A DNA stretch of 64,000 nucleotides from Manihot esculenta (GCF_001659605.2 NC_035167.2:5953734-6017733), one strand, 5' to 3'. Positions 1 through 11,961 are shown, counted from the stretch's first letter. Made by a program: numbers and translations. The notes: generated by a model from the sequence alone, not told the origin.

Positions 1-390
1 GAGGGATCCATCCTTCTTTCTTACAAACAAAACTGGAGCACCCCAGGGTGAGGTACTCGGTCGGATGAAGCCCTTGTCTACCAGCTCCTGTAACTGCTCC
101 TTCAACTCTTTCAATTCTGCTGGCGCCATCCTGTAGGGAGGGATAGAGATCGGTCGGGTTCCAGGCATCAGTTCTATCTCGAACTCTATCTCCCTAGCAG
201 GTGGTAAACCTGGCAGCTCGTCTGGGAACACATCTAAGAACTCTCTAACCACTGGCACCGAGGCGGGCTCTCTAACATGACTGCTAAGCTCTCTCACATG
301 AGCCAAATACCCCTGACATCCCCTCCTGAGCAACCTACGAGCTTGAAAAGCTGATATCAGACCTCTAGGTGTACCCCTCCTGTCTCCTTT
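1..390 (-). pseudogene. Start of reverse transcriptase, out of frame with gag, cut by window edge
   Basis: Reading the minus strand from about 390 gives an open frame through the protease-RT linker (FLDVFPDELPGLPP), the RT entry (PYRMAPAELKELKEQL) and on to SPWGAPVLFVRKKDGSL at the window edge. These are standard Ty3/gypsy RT N-terminal motifs. No stop is seen within the window. It is classed as broken only because it is shifted +1 against gag by the deletion near 378-395. Downstream RT, RNase H and integrase are not visible. Confidence 0.85.
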
Positions 391-2332
391 GAAGACGACC
401 TCTGAACCTGACTACTTTGTCCCTGCAGTCCAAGGTAGCACCATGGGTAGATAACCAGTCCATCCCTAGAATGACGTCAAAATCTGTCAAATCTAGAACC
501 ACCAGGTCGGCAGACAAGCATCTTCCCTCAACAAACACAGGACTACACTGGCAGACTGACTCTGCCACTGATGGATCACACTTGGGTCCACTGACCCAGA
601 GAGGACACTCTAACCCAGAAGTCATCAGACCCAACCTCCCCACGGCTCTCGGTGCAATAAAAGAATGAGATGCACCAGGGTCCATCAAGGCATACACATC
701 TGAACAACCAATGATTAAGTTACCTGCCACCACGGTGTTAGATGCATCTGCCTCCTGTTGTGTCATTGTGAAGATCTGTGCTGGAGCTGATGGACCTTCA
801 CCTCTGAAACCCGCTGAAGAAGAGGCTGCCCCTCTCCCTCTACCTCTGCCACTGGCCTGAGTTGTGACTGGAGCTGCTGGCTGCGCTACACTACCTAAAG
901 CTGTCTGCTGGGACTGTGCCATCGGGACTGCTCTTGGACATTCTCGAGCCATATGCCCCTCCTGACCACATCTGAAGCAGGCGTTCGTCCCAAACCGACA
1001 TACTCCCTTGTGTGGCCTACCACACCTCGCACAAACTGTATTATCAGCACCAGAGCTTGAGCCACTCCCAAATCCCAAACTGGACTTGACTTTGCTCCAG
1101 AACTTGTTCTTCTTACCCTTGGGTTTACCCCATCTCTTACTGCCTGAAGCTGCTGCACTCAGGGTAGAGGGATCTAACCTTCCCCCACCCGGAGTTTTAG
1201 GACCAGAAGGTTGTGCCACTGTCTGCTTAACTGTCCCCTGATCGATGGCACTGGCCTCCATTTTCCTGGCCATATCTACTATGGCATGGAAGCTCTCCTT
1301 GTCCACGGACTGAATCAAGGAGGAATACCTGGAATGAAGTTTCATGACATACCTCCTTGACCTCTTCGAATCTGTATCCAAACTCTGCCCAGCAAAAGGC
1401 AACAGCTCCAAGAATCTGTCGGTGTACTCCTCTACACTCATATCCTCTGTCTGCCTCAACTGTTCAAACTCTATCATTTTCAGCTCCCTTGAACTATCGG
1501 GAAAAGCCCATCCTGCAAACTCGTTCGCGAACTCTTCCCAAGACATGCTGTCCACTCTCGGGTTCACATAATTCTTGAACCACTCTCGTGCCTTCTTGCA
1601 CTTAAGCGTGAACCCAGCCATCTGAATGGCTCTACTATCATCAGCCCCAATCTCCTCTGTGATCACTTTAACCCTTTCAAGATACACAAATGGGTCATCC
1701 CCTTTTTCATACTGAGGAGCACCCAGTTTCATGTAGTCGGTCATCTTGACCTTGCTCCCACTGGCTGAGCTAGGTCTAGAAGGTTGAGTAACTGGGGCTG
1801 CTGGTTCTGTAGGTGGTGGAGGTGGTGCAATATTTTCTAAGGTAAGGTTTGCTGGATTTGGATAGTAAGGTGGGGGTGGATACATTGGGTATTGTGAATA
1901 TGGTGGGTAGTAGGGTGGGTACGGCATCTGTGTGGGATAAGGGGTGAAGCTAGGGTAATCCGATGTACCTCCCATCGAATACCCGGGATTTTGTGAGAAG
2001 TGTGGGTAGTGGGGTGGCTGAACAAATCCCGAGGCCTGAGTGCCTCCTTGGGACTCTCCCATTCCCTCTTCTGACATGCTAACTTCCAAACTGCCATCCC
2101 TTCTCTGCTCTACATCCATATCATCCCCCATATCCTCTAACATTCCTCCCTGAATTGTTCCCCTCACTGATCTGCTCCTACCCAGATCCAGAGACCTTCT
2201 AGGGTCTCTTGCTGCTCTTTCTCTGTTAGACCTGCTAGACATTGCCCTAGGCAATGCTGGAGGACGGGCGCTCATGCCCTCATCCTCAGGTGGCACTCCA
2301 GTCAATTGTGCAGATCGACGAGTTCCTCTCAT
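365..2332 (-). CDS. Gag-protease polyprotein of gypsy copy 1
   Basis: An open frame runs to 2365, but the likely start is the Met at 2332 (MRGTRRSA...), because the second element in the window starts its gag at the same point; about 655 residues follow. In order: a Pro/Tyr-rich stretch, a retrotransposon gag domain (roughly residues 200-370, with FANEFAGWAFP and LHSRYSSLIQS), two zinc knuckles (CARCGRPHKGVC and CFRCGQEGHMAREC), and a retropepsin-like domain with the motif LMDPGASHSF and a later VILGMDWL. It would package element RNA and process the polyprotein. The frame ends early at 365 because a 17-bp stretch present in the other copy is missing here. RT coding continues in the +1 frame from 390 or so down to base 1. 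Gag itself looks intact. Confidence 0.88.
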   Translation of the reverse strand: MRGTRRSAQLTGVPPEDEGMSARPPALPRAMSSRSNRERAARDPRRSLDLGRSRSVRGTIQGGMLEDMGDDMDVEQRRDGSLEVSMSEEGMGESQGGTQASGFVQPPHYPHFSQNPGYSMGGTSDYPSFTPYPTQMPYPPYYPPYSQYPMYPPPPYYPNPANLTLENIAPPPPPTEPAAPVTQPSRPSSASGSKVKMTDYMKLGAPQYEKGDDPFVYLERVKVITEEIGADDSRAIQMAGFTLKCKKAREWFKNYVNPRVDSMSWEEFANEFAGWAFPDSSRELKMIEFEQLRQTEDMSVEEYTDRFLELLPFAGQSLDTDSKRSRRYVMKLHSRYSSLIQSVDKESFHAIVDMARKMEASAIDQGTVKQTVAQPSGPKTPGGGRLDPSTLSAAASGSKRWGKPKGKKNKFWSKVKSSLGFGSGSSSGADNTVCARCGRPHKGVCRFGTNACFRCGQEGHMARECPRAVPMAQSQQTALGSVAQPAAPVTTQASGRGRGRGAASSSAGFRGEGPSAPAQIFTMTQQEADASNTVVAGNLIIGCSDVYALMDPGASHSFIAPRAVGRLGLMTSGLECPLWVSGPKCDPSVAESVCQCSPVFVEGRCLSADLVVLDLTDFDVILGMDWLSTHGATLDCRDKVVRFRGRLQRRQEGYT

Positions 2333-2588
2333 CCTGTTTTCTGAAAAACAGTACACATAGTACAAACATTAGCATCATATGGTTCATGTGGAAACACATG
2401 AACCCGCATCACATACATCACATATCATAGCATATTATTAATGCACATGCATATCATCATGGCATTTCACATCATCATACAAGACAGGACTCCACATCCT
2501 ATCCTAGTGGACATGATCTTTCCTATTGTGCTTGACCTTCTATAACATCTATGAGCCCGACACTCTAGGTCTGACCATATAAACCTAG

Positions 2589-2601
2589 GGCTCTGATACC
2601 A
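2589..2601 (-). other. Primer-binding site (tRNA-iMet type) of gypsy copy 1
   Basis: On the minus strand this reads TGGTATCAGAGCC, complementary to the 3' end of initiator methionine tRNA, three bases (GAG) after the LTR end. This is the usual first-strand priming site of plant LTR retrotransposons. Confidence 0.9.
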
Positions 2602-2604
2602 CTC

Positions 2605-4889
2605 TGAAACGACCCGAAAATCGGACCGCTACCGGCGCTAGGATCCAGATCGGCTTAAGGCCGCCGGGACCCGTAGCAAGCCTGACATATAACCTGTAAA
2701 CCTGTATAATCTCATACATGATCAACAACATACATAAAAATTAAAACTTTTCTTTCCAAATACATCAACCAAACTCAACCTGTGCATATACATTAACATA
2801 ACATTGATCCCTCTGTGGGATCTCATCAATGCCCCCAATGGGTGACATAACATATGTTGAGTTGGTTTACATAAACATCATAAAAATCTCTAAGATCATG
2901 TATTAAAAGGGATAGCAACAATCTATGGTCAAGCACACCTCTAACATCCATAAACATCATCTCATTACATATCTATATTGATTAAGACATTACATTACAA
3001 TTTGATCATGTCCATTGCTAGCTATTACATAAACATGACTTCTTTACTCTATCCGGACTCCTGCTCTATACTGTACCTGCAAGCCTGGGGGTAAAGGGAG
3101 AGGGGTGAGCTAAAAGCCCAGTGAGCAGAACTATAAAACATATTAACACTATGCTCTATGAAATGCATCATAACACAGACAATTCACATAAGGGTTGGGT
3201 GAACTTGTCACCAATTAGTCCAAGCTAATTCTGTGCCAGGCCGTAGCATGGAGTCCTGGTCTTCCTGTCATAACATACATTACTTACCATCTCCCCAGGG
3301 CCTCCTCTGGGCTCCTGGTCTTCGAGTCCCATAACCGTGTCAGGCCGTAGAATGGGGTCCTGGTCTTTCCTTACTCTGTGCCAGGCCGTAGAATGGGGTC
3401 CTGGTCTTCCTGTCATGGACTAATTGGGTCATCCAATATTCACCCACATCAACAACAATCGATGCAATGCTGCATATTCGTGAAAACTAATGCAATCATC
3501 CTATTGCATAATCATGATGCATGAAACATGATAAAACATTTAATTTCTCAATTTAAAAGATTTAGTTTAGTTCCACTCACCTCTGGCTGACTCTGACAAC
3601 ACCGAAGCAGCTGAACTCACTGCTGGGGTCCTTGGTTCCTCGGGTCCGAACCTACACAGGTGGACTCAAATGAGGGACCAAACATACTAGAACATAACTA
3701 TAAACTACTCCCCAAAAACCCCCTAAAATATCATGAAACAATCATAGAAAACATGCAAAGGAGGCCTGGACAGGGCACTTTCGGCAGCAGGTTCGGCAGC
3801 CGAAAGTCCCTCCAGAGCCGAAAGTCAGGTAGGTTCGGCGGCACCTTCGGCGGCCGAAACTCCCAGACAGAGACGAAACTCATGCATGTTCGGTGGCACT
3901 TTCAGCGGCCGAAACTGCTAGACAGAGATGAAAGTCTCCTTTCGGGGGCAGGCTTCGGCAGCCGAAAGGCTTGCCTCCCCAGCCATGTTCGGCGGCCGAA
4001 AGTCCTTCGGCTGCCGAACTTGGTTTCTGCCAAAGGGCAGAAACTTGGCTCCCTTTGCACATTTCGCCTCCAAACCTTCCAAACATGCATCAAACCTATT
4101 CTACAATACACATACACAAGCATACATGTTCCTAGGGGTCTCAAACCATCATAAACCCCATCTACAACACATCAAGCAACTCACATTGTTCATGAACACA
4201 CATTAAACCCATAAACTCCAAAAACATATCCATAACCTATCATGCATTTCTAACCCATAGATCTACTTAAAACCTACTTAAAACATGCAATGAGCTTAAG
4301 ATCGGCTCTTACCTCTTGAAGATCGAGAGAGAGACGACCTAAAACTCGGAGTTGGGAGAGATTGGGTTCTTGAATCTCCACGCTCCAAAACTTTGCTTAA
4401 AAGCTCAAATCTTCAAAACAAAGTTAAAACAAATGAAAATCTTGAAAGATCTAGAGGAAGAACATCAAAGATTGGTGAGGGACGGCGGAGAGCTCACCTT
4501 GGCCGAAAATGGGGAAAAAGCTCGCCCGTTTTCGGCTAAGGGACCCTTTTATAGTGGCTGGTCAGGCCACGTTCGGGGGCCGAACGTGCCTCCGCATGCA
4601 TGCCATGTTCGGCGGCCGAACTTGAGGTTCGGCGGCCGAACCTGGGCTTCCCTCACTTATGCCTTCGGCGGCCTAAGGCACACCCGAAATGCCTGCATGT
4701 TCGGCGGCCGAACCTGAGTTTTCCTCCAATGCTATTTTCATGCAAAAACTCATTTCCTTTTTACTTAAAACCATGGAATACATTAAAATATTTTATGAAA
4801 ACATGTTTCTACCCTACTAGAGGCTTCCGACATCCGAGATTCCACCGGACGATAGGAATTCCGATACCGGAGTCTAGCCGGGTATTACA
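2605..4889 (-). repeat. 5' LTR of gypsy copy 1
   Basis: The ends TG...CA on the minus strand and the adjoining tRNA-iMet-type primer-binding site define it. It contains a TATA box (CTATAAAAG on the minus strand, about 4546-4554), palindromic TTCGGC-N-GCCGAA motifs on both sides of it (4568-4715 and 3778-4020), and a degenerate repeat at about 3230-3415 built on an AGGCCGTAG...GTCCTGGTCTT core. The same three parts in the same order occur in the LTRs at 30875 and 40144, though the sequence is clearly diverged from them. No gene is seen inside; open frames in the palindrome clusters are low-complexity artefacts. Confidence 0.9.
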
Positions 4890-4984
4890 AACAAAATAAG
4901 AAATCATCCATTATCTTAAAATTAAAAACTTAAACTCCAAACTTTGTATGCATCACCAAACTATTGAAACAAAATAACTTGTAT

Positions 4985-5510
4985 TTTCTTTAAAAAAAAA
5001 ATTATAGGACCGAAGAGAGGTAAGGATTTATTACCTCATTGAGACCAATCTACAATTGCAGCAAGGATTTTGAGAGAGGAGAAAGAGATTTGAACACCTT
5101 TGACTTTAAGCTCTTAACCCAAAACTTTGAACTTTAAAACCGAGAGGAAGAATTGTGAATTTTTTGAAGAGAAAATGAAGGAATAACTTAAAAATATTTA
5201 AAAAGATGTTTGGACTTGCCTCTGTCCGAAAATAGAGAAAGATTTTTATACTTTTCGAGCTGGAACCCTTTTATCGGCGTCTAAAGAAGCCACCTTCGGC
5301 GTCTAAAGAAGCTACTTTCGGCGTCCAAACCTTAAAACTTTTCTAAAACACATTTGTGCTTAATACACATTATGAAATGCTTAAAATTTATTTTATAAAA
5401 AAAAATTCATTTTACCCTTCTAAAATTTTTCGGTTCTAAGATTTCGGATTCTAACAGAGATTCTATCAGAAAGTTGAAATTCTGACACTGAAGTTTAGCT
5501 AGATATTGCA
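4985..5510 (-). repeat. Decayed LTR fragment of the same gypsy family
   Basis: On the minus strand the block begins TGCAATATCTAGC at 5510 and follows the young LTR start base by base with many C-to-T type changes: it keeps the counterparts of the TTCTAGAGGGGTAAAATG stretch and of the AGAGGTAAG region. Where young LTRs carry TTCGGC palindromes, it has TTCGGCGTCTAAAGAAGC repeats (5274-5330). It stops at about 4985, roughly 100 bases from copy 1. It is much older than the neighbouring element. The inner boundary is approximate. Confidence 0.7.
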
Positions 5511-6586
5511 GATACTGTAAGAGTACTGAGAGAAAAATTAGATGGAGAAATAGAGTGAGATAAAGAGGTATAAGAGAAAAGTGTGTGAGAGAATCTTTTG
5601 TCTTTACCCATTCTCCCTCTTTATCTCATGACTCTCTCTTCTCTCCCTCTCTTATTCTCTTTCCTATTTTTTTAATTTTTTCATACATTTTGAAAATTAC
5701 AAACTTTTATTATTAAGAATTAAAACTTTATTTTATTTACAATAAAAAACTCATACTTTAAATTTTTCACTTTGATTATAAGAAGAAAGATTGATAATAT
5801 GGCAATGGCACGTCAGCAATAACGTTAGATATACGTTAATATATCTAACATTAGCTACTGAATCTTCAAATAGATAATGGTTTAAAAATTTAGATTTTAA
5901 AATGCAACAAAAGTTATTTTAGTACTTAAAAGTGTAAAAGTACAATAGTTAAATTATACTTTTTCCTATTTTTTATTACAGTAATTTTACATAATGAAAT
6001 TTTTATAATGCAAATGCTTATACAGTGCAAATAAATAATAGTATTGTGCCACTTTAACCGAATAAGTGGCTTTCTTACGAAGCCAATATGATATTACTTA
6101 ATTAAGTAAACCTTATCCAAATTATACTATAGTTCTAAGATGAAAAATTAAAGTCCAAGATTTTATTTATTTATTTTCTTTTATAAGAGTTAGTATTCTC
6201 GTTGCGAGTAGACCACAATTTTCATAAGAACTTGAAATAATTATAATTTAAAATAAATTTAACAAAGTGAACGTGACAATCAGTTGTTCATTACTTTGTG
6301 GCAAAGTTGTAAAAGTTTAATGTCTTAATATCATTGTACAACTAAGAATGATGGCATTATTTTTGTAAATAAGAGTTTCGTAGTAATTTTTTTTTTTAAA
6401 TAAAAATTAAAAGTTAAGAAAATAAAATTAAAATTTTTTAAATTTATTTAAATATATTTATTATTAAATTAAATATATGAGGGCAAGATTCAAAATTATT
6501 ATTAAAATCTGTTTTAACTCTTCAAGGACTTTGTTTCTTTAACATGTTGACATGTGGCGTTGGCTCTATCATGCATCAATCCGCTA
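5511..6586. other. AT-rich intergenic stretch
   Basis: No gene is supported. The only structure seen is a purine/pyrimidine foldback at about 5530-5665, where GAGATAAAGAG pairs with CTCTTTATCTC, which could be a decayed palindromic repeat. Confidence 0.6.
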
Positions 6587-6594
6587 CTGATGGA

Positions 6595-7119
6595 TAGGGA
6601 TGGAAACGGATAGGGTATCCACGAAAATTAAAATATCCGAATTCGAACCCGATTTATATTAGTAATATCCGAATCCATTCCGAACCCGATTAAAAATAAA
6701 TCTAAATTATCCGAATCCGTTCCAAACCTGATTATTATTATCCGAATAAAACCCGAATCCGTTTAATCTTATATATTTTAATGAATAATTTATATAAAAA
6801 ATATTTTTTATTAATAATTTTTATTTAAAAATCTAATATTTTTAAAGAATATTTAAATTTAAATTTTTAAATAAAAATATATAAAAAAAATTATAAATAT
6901 TATTATAAAATATATTTTTTATATTAATTAATTATTTATGTAAACGGATTCGGATAGTGAGTACCCTGTACATAAAATCTGAATCCGATCCGAACCCGTA
7001 ATGGGTATTATTTTTAAAATCCGAACCCATCCTAAATCCAATTATAACTATCCAAATCCGTTTTATTAGGGTTCGGTCGGATCGGGTATCTGAAAATATC
7101 CGATCCGTTGCCATCCCTA
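6595..7119. mobile_element. Non-autonomous hAT-like element (525 bp)
   Basis: Terminal inverted repeats TAGGGATGGAAACGGAT (left) and ATCCGTTGCCATCCCTA (right) bound a body rich in ATCCGAA/TTCGGAT words near both ends. Flanking 8-mers CTGATGGA (6587-6594) and CTGACAGG (7120-7127) agree at five of eight places and differ only by transitions, which fits an aged 8-bp target duplication. An 8-bp duplication with TAGGG-type termini points to the hAT superfamily. No transposase is encoded. Confidence 0.75.
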
Positions 7120-7569
7120 CTGACAGGTGGCTTTTCCATGTAAAATGCAAAATAAATTCGTGCAAGAGAAATATTGCAGCCTAAGTGTTAATCTTCTTTT
7201 TCGGGCAAAACTGAATTTTGCAAACCAGTTCTAGTTTGTTGCCAACATCGCCTGTCGGAGTTCGATCAGACCAATAACTTCCTCAATGAGCCGACGTATT
7301 TTCGGTTGTAGCAGTGATCATTGGGGCTGTCGGTTGAGTTCATTTCTGCTGAGATGACTTTTACACCTTTACAGAAAGTCTCACAACCATTTTGGGTCAT
7401 GTCAACCGTGTTATGCTTGAGCCCTGCTCGATCCTATTAATTCGACTAGACGATCAGCTCGATCAACTTTACTGCTCAACTTGCCCAACTCGTTCAGTCT
7501 AGTTGACTCGTTAATCCCAAGCTTAGGGACTTCGTGACTTGGCAACTCGTACAATCCTATCTTTGAATC

Positions 7570-7805
7570 TGCCCACCTGGTCGACCTACTTAATTCGGCT
7601 ACTCTGCTTCATGGAATCCAAACTCAAAACTGTCGACTTGACGCTTGACCGACCTACTTGATTTGGTCGTCATACTCCATGGAACCCGAGCTTAAAACTG
7701 CTGACTAGGTACTTGGCTGACCTATTTGATTTGGCCGTTATGCTCCATGGAACCTAAGTTCGAAACTACCGACTTGACGTCCGACCGACCTGCTTAATTT
7801 GACCA
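7570..7805. repeat. 68-bp tandem repeat, about 3.5 units
   Basis: The word CATGGAA recurs at 7610, 7678 and 7746, an exact 68-base period, with the unit GACCGACCTACTTGATTTGG between. It sits in a GC-richer block (about 7200-8210) that differs from its AT-rich surroundings and carries no open frame. The block may be part of an unrecognised retroelement LTR. Confidence 0.7.
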
Positions 7806-8600
7806 TCCTGATATAATCCGAGAGGGTAGTCTTGCGGGTCCGTGCTTGAATGACAACCACTAACTGTCATTTTCCAATTCATCTGATCTGTTATGGTTCA
7901 AGTTCTCTAGTCGAGGTCGTCCTTCACTGAGCAGACCGACCACGATTACTGCTTAATCTCTCCTGCCATTTGGTCCGACTAACCGAGTTGTACAGTCAGA
8001 TCGCACAATCCAACTTTGAATGCTAATGACCTATTGACAAAGTCGACCCACTCAATTCGATAGAGCTCGAAAGCTTGCCCAACTTGGTGGCCCAACTTAC
8101 CTGCCTACTTCAATTTTCTTTCTTAAAATTGTTAACTGACCGAGCTATATCATCATGCTTGTCCCGAAGCCCATTTCGGAAGCGTATGAACAAGGCCTCG
8201 GTTTAATTTGATTGATAGATAGATAGATATTTAAATATTAAAATTTAAATATAATAAAATTTTAAAATAATAACTTATAATTGATATAGAATTAATTGGA
8301 TGTCTACCGGTTATATAATTAGAGATGGTTTTTATAAATTTATAGTTGATATAATTTTATTTTTTATTTAGACTATGCTACTTTTTATAAATTTTATTAA
8401 TTATAATATTTTTTTAATTAAAAATTTTCATGAAAATTATTTAGAATTATAAAAATATTATAAATGATAATTAAATTAATTATAGTATTTATCCGATAAG
8501 ATACGTTATATTTATATTTATAAAAAATATATTTTCAAAATTAAATTTTAATTATTATACATATTGTACAATAAATTAATAATTTTTTATATATTTCATT
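7806..8600. other. Unassigned intergenic DNA
   Basis: Up to about 8210 this continues the GC-richer block around the 68-bp repeats; beyond that it is AT-rich. I see no gene, RNA or bounded repeat. Confidence 0.5.
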
Positions 8601-8616
8601 ATAAAAAAAATTGACA

Positions 8617-8660
8617 AGTCTCAGGTTCGAATCCCCATCTCCATTTTAAAAAAAAAAAAA
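8617..8660 (+). mobile_element. 5'-truncated SINE-like fragment
   Basis: A perfect Pol III B-box (GGTTCGAATCC, 8624-8634) is followed within about 15 bases by a poly-A run, and the unit is flanked by AAAATTGACA on both sides (ending 8616 and 8670). That combination is what a short tRNA-derived SINE remnant looks like. The T-arm stem of a real tRNA cannot be formed, so it is not a tRNA gene. Confidence 0.55.
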
Positions 8661-8695
8661 AAAATTGACACGTATTAATTATTTTACATTATAAA

Positions 8696-9332
8696 TAGAG
8701 GTATAAATAAACCAAATCGTTTATGACCTACTCGAAATTTGATTCGATAAAAACTTGACTAAGTTTGATTCGATTTGTAAACGAGTCAAATTCGAACTTA
8801 ATTTTTTAAATTCTTAGTAAACGAGTTAAATTTGAGATTCATAGTATTCAGCTTGTTAAAACTCGTGAGTTCGGTTCGTTTATGAGTTCATGAGTAGACT
8901 CGCCAATGGACTCATGAACAGTCTCGTTAAGTAAGCTGAGATTATTATCACAAGAGAAATAAACACAAATTCTACATATATTTTCATGAATCAAATCTAA
9001 ATTTTTTAAAATTCAGTTCTATATAGTTTAATTACACTCTTAAACTTATATATATTTAAATAATTAAGATTTAAAAAACTTATTTTTTTAAATTTATGAA
9101 CTAATTTTTAAATATATTTATTTAACTAAAATTATTTTAATTTTAAATTAAAATTCATAAAAACTCCATTTGTTTAAAATCATTTGCTAAATGAACCAAA
9201 TTTAAACTTTTTAATATTCAGTTCGAGTTTAAAATGAGTAAAACTCGAATTCGACTTAAATTCGAAAAAATTTTAACAAACTAAATTTTAAAATTTTAAA
9301 TTTTAATTTCGCTTTATTTATTTATATCCCTA
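8696..9332. mobile_element. Non-autonomous hAT-like element (637 bp)
   Basis: The ends TAGAGGTATAAATAAA and TTTATTTATATCCCTA are imperfect inverted repeats. Flanking 8-mers ATTATAAA (8688-8695) and ATCGTAAA (9333-9340) agree at six of eight places, with transition differences. Subterminal regions carry many ACTCG/CGAGT words, as in the larger element at 49649-51042, so the two are likely related. No transposase coding is seen. Confidence 0.7.
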
Positions 9333-9340
9333 ATCGTAAA

Positions 9341-11950
9341 GTTTACAATAACTATATGTAGTTTACCAAATACTCAACGTTCACAGCTAAACTGATTAGC
9401 GGTGACGAGGCTTTTAGTATCTCTAAGAATTTGAACTTCCTTTGGTTGGCAGATACTATTTGTAATCTCATGTGATAGGACAGAAACATGTGTGTTCACA
9501 TGATTTTTCATTTAAGGGAAAGAAAATATATTAATTAAGAAGTAATTCTATTCACGTGATTTCACTATTAAATAGTCTTACTGTTTTGTAATTTTTATTT
9601 ATTTATTTAGTTATTTTAAAATTAATATTTTTTTATATTATAATAATGTATAAATTAATTATCATAATTCTATTTAATTTTATTTTTTTTAAATTTTTTT
9701 GAAATATTATTTAATATTTAATATAATTTAATAAAAATATAAACAACTAGCTGGTCATTATTCTTGCATTTTTTATTAGTATGTGAAATGTTTGTCTTGT
9801 GAACCTCCAGAAAATGCATGCACGTAATGCCAAATGAAAGCATCATCTTCTTTAATTATGTATTCTCTTCATTATTAAATTTTCTTAATCCTTGAGACTT
9901 CGTATATTACTGTTTATGCTAGAAGCCAACGGTAACATGCCATACTCAAATTGAAATTAATTTCCTTTTTTTATTTTTATTTATTTTGGATCACACATTT
10001 GCTTGTTTAATTTTCCCATTTATTAGAAATAATTGTTTGAGTTTTATATAAAATAAATATATATATTTTTTATATTAAGCCATAACACTAAGTAAAAATT
10101 GTACTCACAGATTTAATCTGATAATAAATACATTTAAATAAATTTAAAAGTTTTAAATATACATTTAAATAAATTTAAAAAATTTCAGATTCTACTTTCT
10201 CAATCTCTAATTTTTTTTTTTTTTAAATTACCTCTAAAATTAGTAAATATCAAATTTAAGCTCTGAGAAGAAATCCCTTGCATTCTTAATGATAGTCTCC
10301 AATGCAAATTTAAATTAATTAAGCCAACAGAAATTTTAGAAGATGATATTATTAATTTTTTTAAATATTAATAGAAGTATTAAAAAAATTATTAATAATA
10401 AAAATATTAATTAAATATAATTTTATTTTAAATATTATTTTTTAGATATTAATTTAGATAATTTTATAGATGATGTTTTAGTATTTAAGCATGTATGTAT
10501 TGTACATATTATTTATTAATTTCTTGTAAATATATAATATTTTTATATTTAAAATAATAATATAAAATTTTATTAATAATAAATTATTTATTAATTATCA
10601 TTTTATTTTAAAAGTTAATAATGAGTTTTTTAAATAGTTATTTACATAATTTTATACATATTTATAACAAAATTAATTTTAAATTTAGATAATTATTATT
10701 TTGTGGAATAAAATTTTAATATTTAAAATTTAAAAATACTTTAAAATAATAAGTTATAGAAAAATAAAATAAAATAGAATCTATGTATCATATATATTTC
10801 TTTAATTTTATTAACATGATAACACAAATACTACATTGATATAAATTAAATTATAGACCTTAAAGTAAAAATAAGTAAAATTTTAAGATGGTTTTTATAT
10901 TTTTTTTATTAAAAAAAATAAATTTTCTTTTTAAGTTATACAAAATAAGATTTAAATTATCTATGCAAGTATGTAGAATATTATACTATTTTATTTTTAT
11001 TGTTTAAGAGTAATGAATATATTTTTAACAACTCCATATGTAATATATAGCAATGTCTTCTTGAAAAATGAAATTTAAGTTACTCCATTATAAATGTAGT
11101 GGAGCTTCAGTGGTATTGCATTCGGCACTTATTAGTTAGAAATAATTTTATTATTATTTATTGTAAAATATAAAAAAAAATTAAAAATAATTTATCCGCT
11201 AGAAATTCTATTGATTTGACTCGATTGATATTAACTAAACATTCTGAAAATCTGATCTGTCAATTAAACGTTATGAGGATTCGACATTTTAATGATTTGT
11301 ACAAATTTATTTCACGTCTTACTAATTTCCTGATTTGTATCGGTCTGTCTAATATTTTCATAGTTTACCGACTTATATTAATATGTTTGTTATTTTAATG
11401 ATTTATCGACTTGTTGTGATTTAAATTTTAATTTGTATATAAATATTCTTTTTTTCTTTTTTATTTTGTGCTGTATAAAAAATTTAGTTTATATAATTTT
11501 AGAAGTTTGATTTAAATAAAAAATTTTATATTTTTTAAATTTTTTCTAAACATGTTTGAATTTAATATATATATTTTTATATTTGACGATGAATAATAAA
11601 GATTTTCATTTTCAAATTATGTAATTCTCTGTCTTTACAAAAACTTTATTATTACTTATCAATGTCACCCTTTGAAATAGTATCTCATATCTTTTCATAT
11701 GAAATGTCTTCAGGCTTCACATGATTTCCCTATTAGAAGCATGACTTTAATGGTACTCTGCTTTCTATATATATATTATTTCTTCCTTAATTACTGCCAT
11801 GAAACATGAGAAATAGCCTTTAGCAACAAAAACTTCCAACCGAATTATTATTCTGTACGAAATTAGTGTCGAGTCCATGTGATTATAAGCTGAGCTTGGA
11901 CCATAAGATGGTAAGGCATGAATTTAAATATAAATATTTAATTTTAATAT
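9341..11950. other. AT-rich intergenic stretch with one decayed SINE-like unit
   Basis: No gene is supported. At about 10100-10230 a sequence resembling the SINE at 11962-12052 can be read on the plus strand (ACAGATTTAATCTGATAATAAATAC... then CAGATTCTACTTTC and a T-run). Similar worn copies lie at about 46195-46300 and 48376-48470. The rest is poly(A/T)-rich DNA. Confidence 0.5.
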
Positions 11951-11961
11951 AGCAATTATAT

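Larger units (their letters stand above)
1..4889 (-). mobile_element. Ty3/gypsy LTR retrotransposon, copy 1 (partial, cut by window edge)
   Basis: The element reads on the minus strand. Its 5' LTR is 2605-4889, a primer-binding site follows at 2589-2601, then gag-protease (2332-365) and the start of reverse transcriptase, which leaves the window at base 1. The LTR begins TGTAATACCCGG and ends TTTCA on the minus strand. The family is the same as the element at 30875-42616, since gag, LTR ends and LTR palindromes all match. The 3' half (RNase H, integrase, 3' LTR) lies outside the window, so the left target-site duplication cannot be checked; the five bases flanking the 5' LTR are AACAA. Assignment to Ty3/gypsy rests on the gag domain, the CCHC knuckles and the RT start. 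Lineage within gypsy was not resolved. Confidence 0.93.

Noticed and set aside
8624..8634. Possible tRNA gene (perfect B-box)
   Set aside because: No T-stem pairing, no anticodon arm and no A-box at the right distance. The flanking direct repeats and poly-A favour a SINE fragment.
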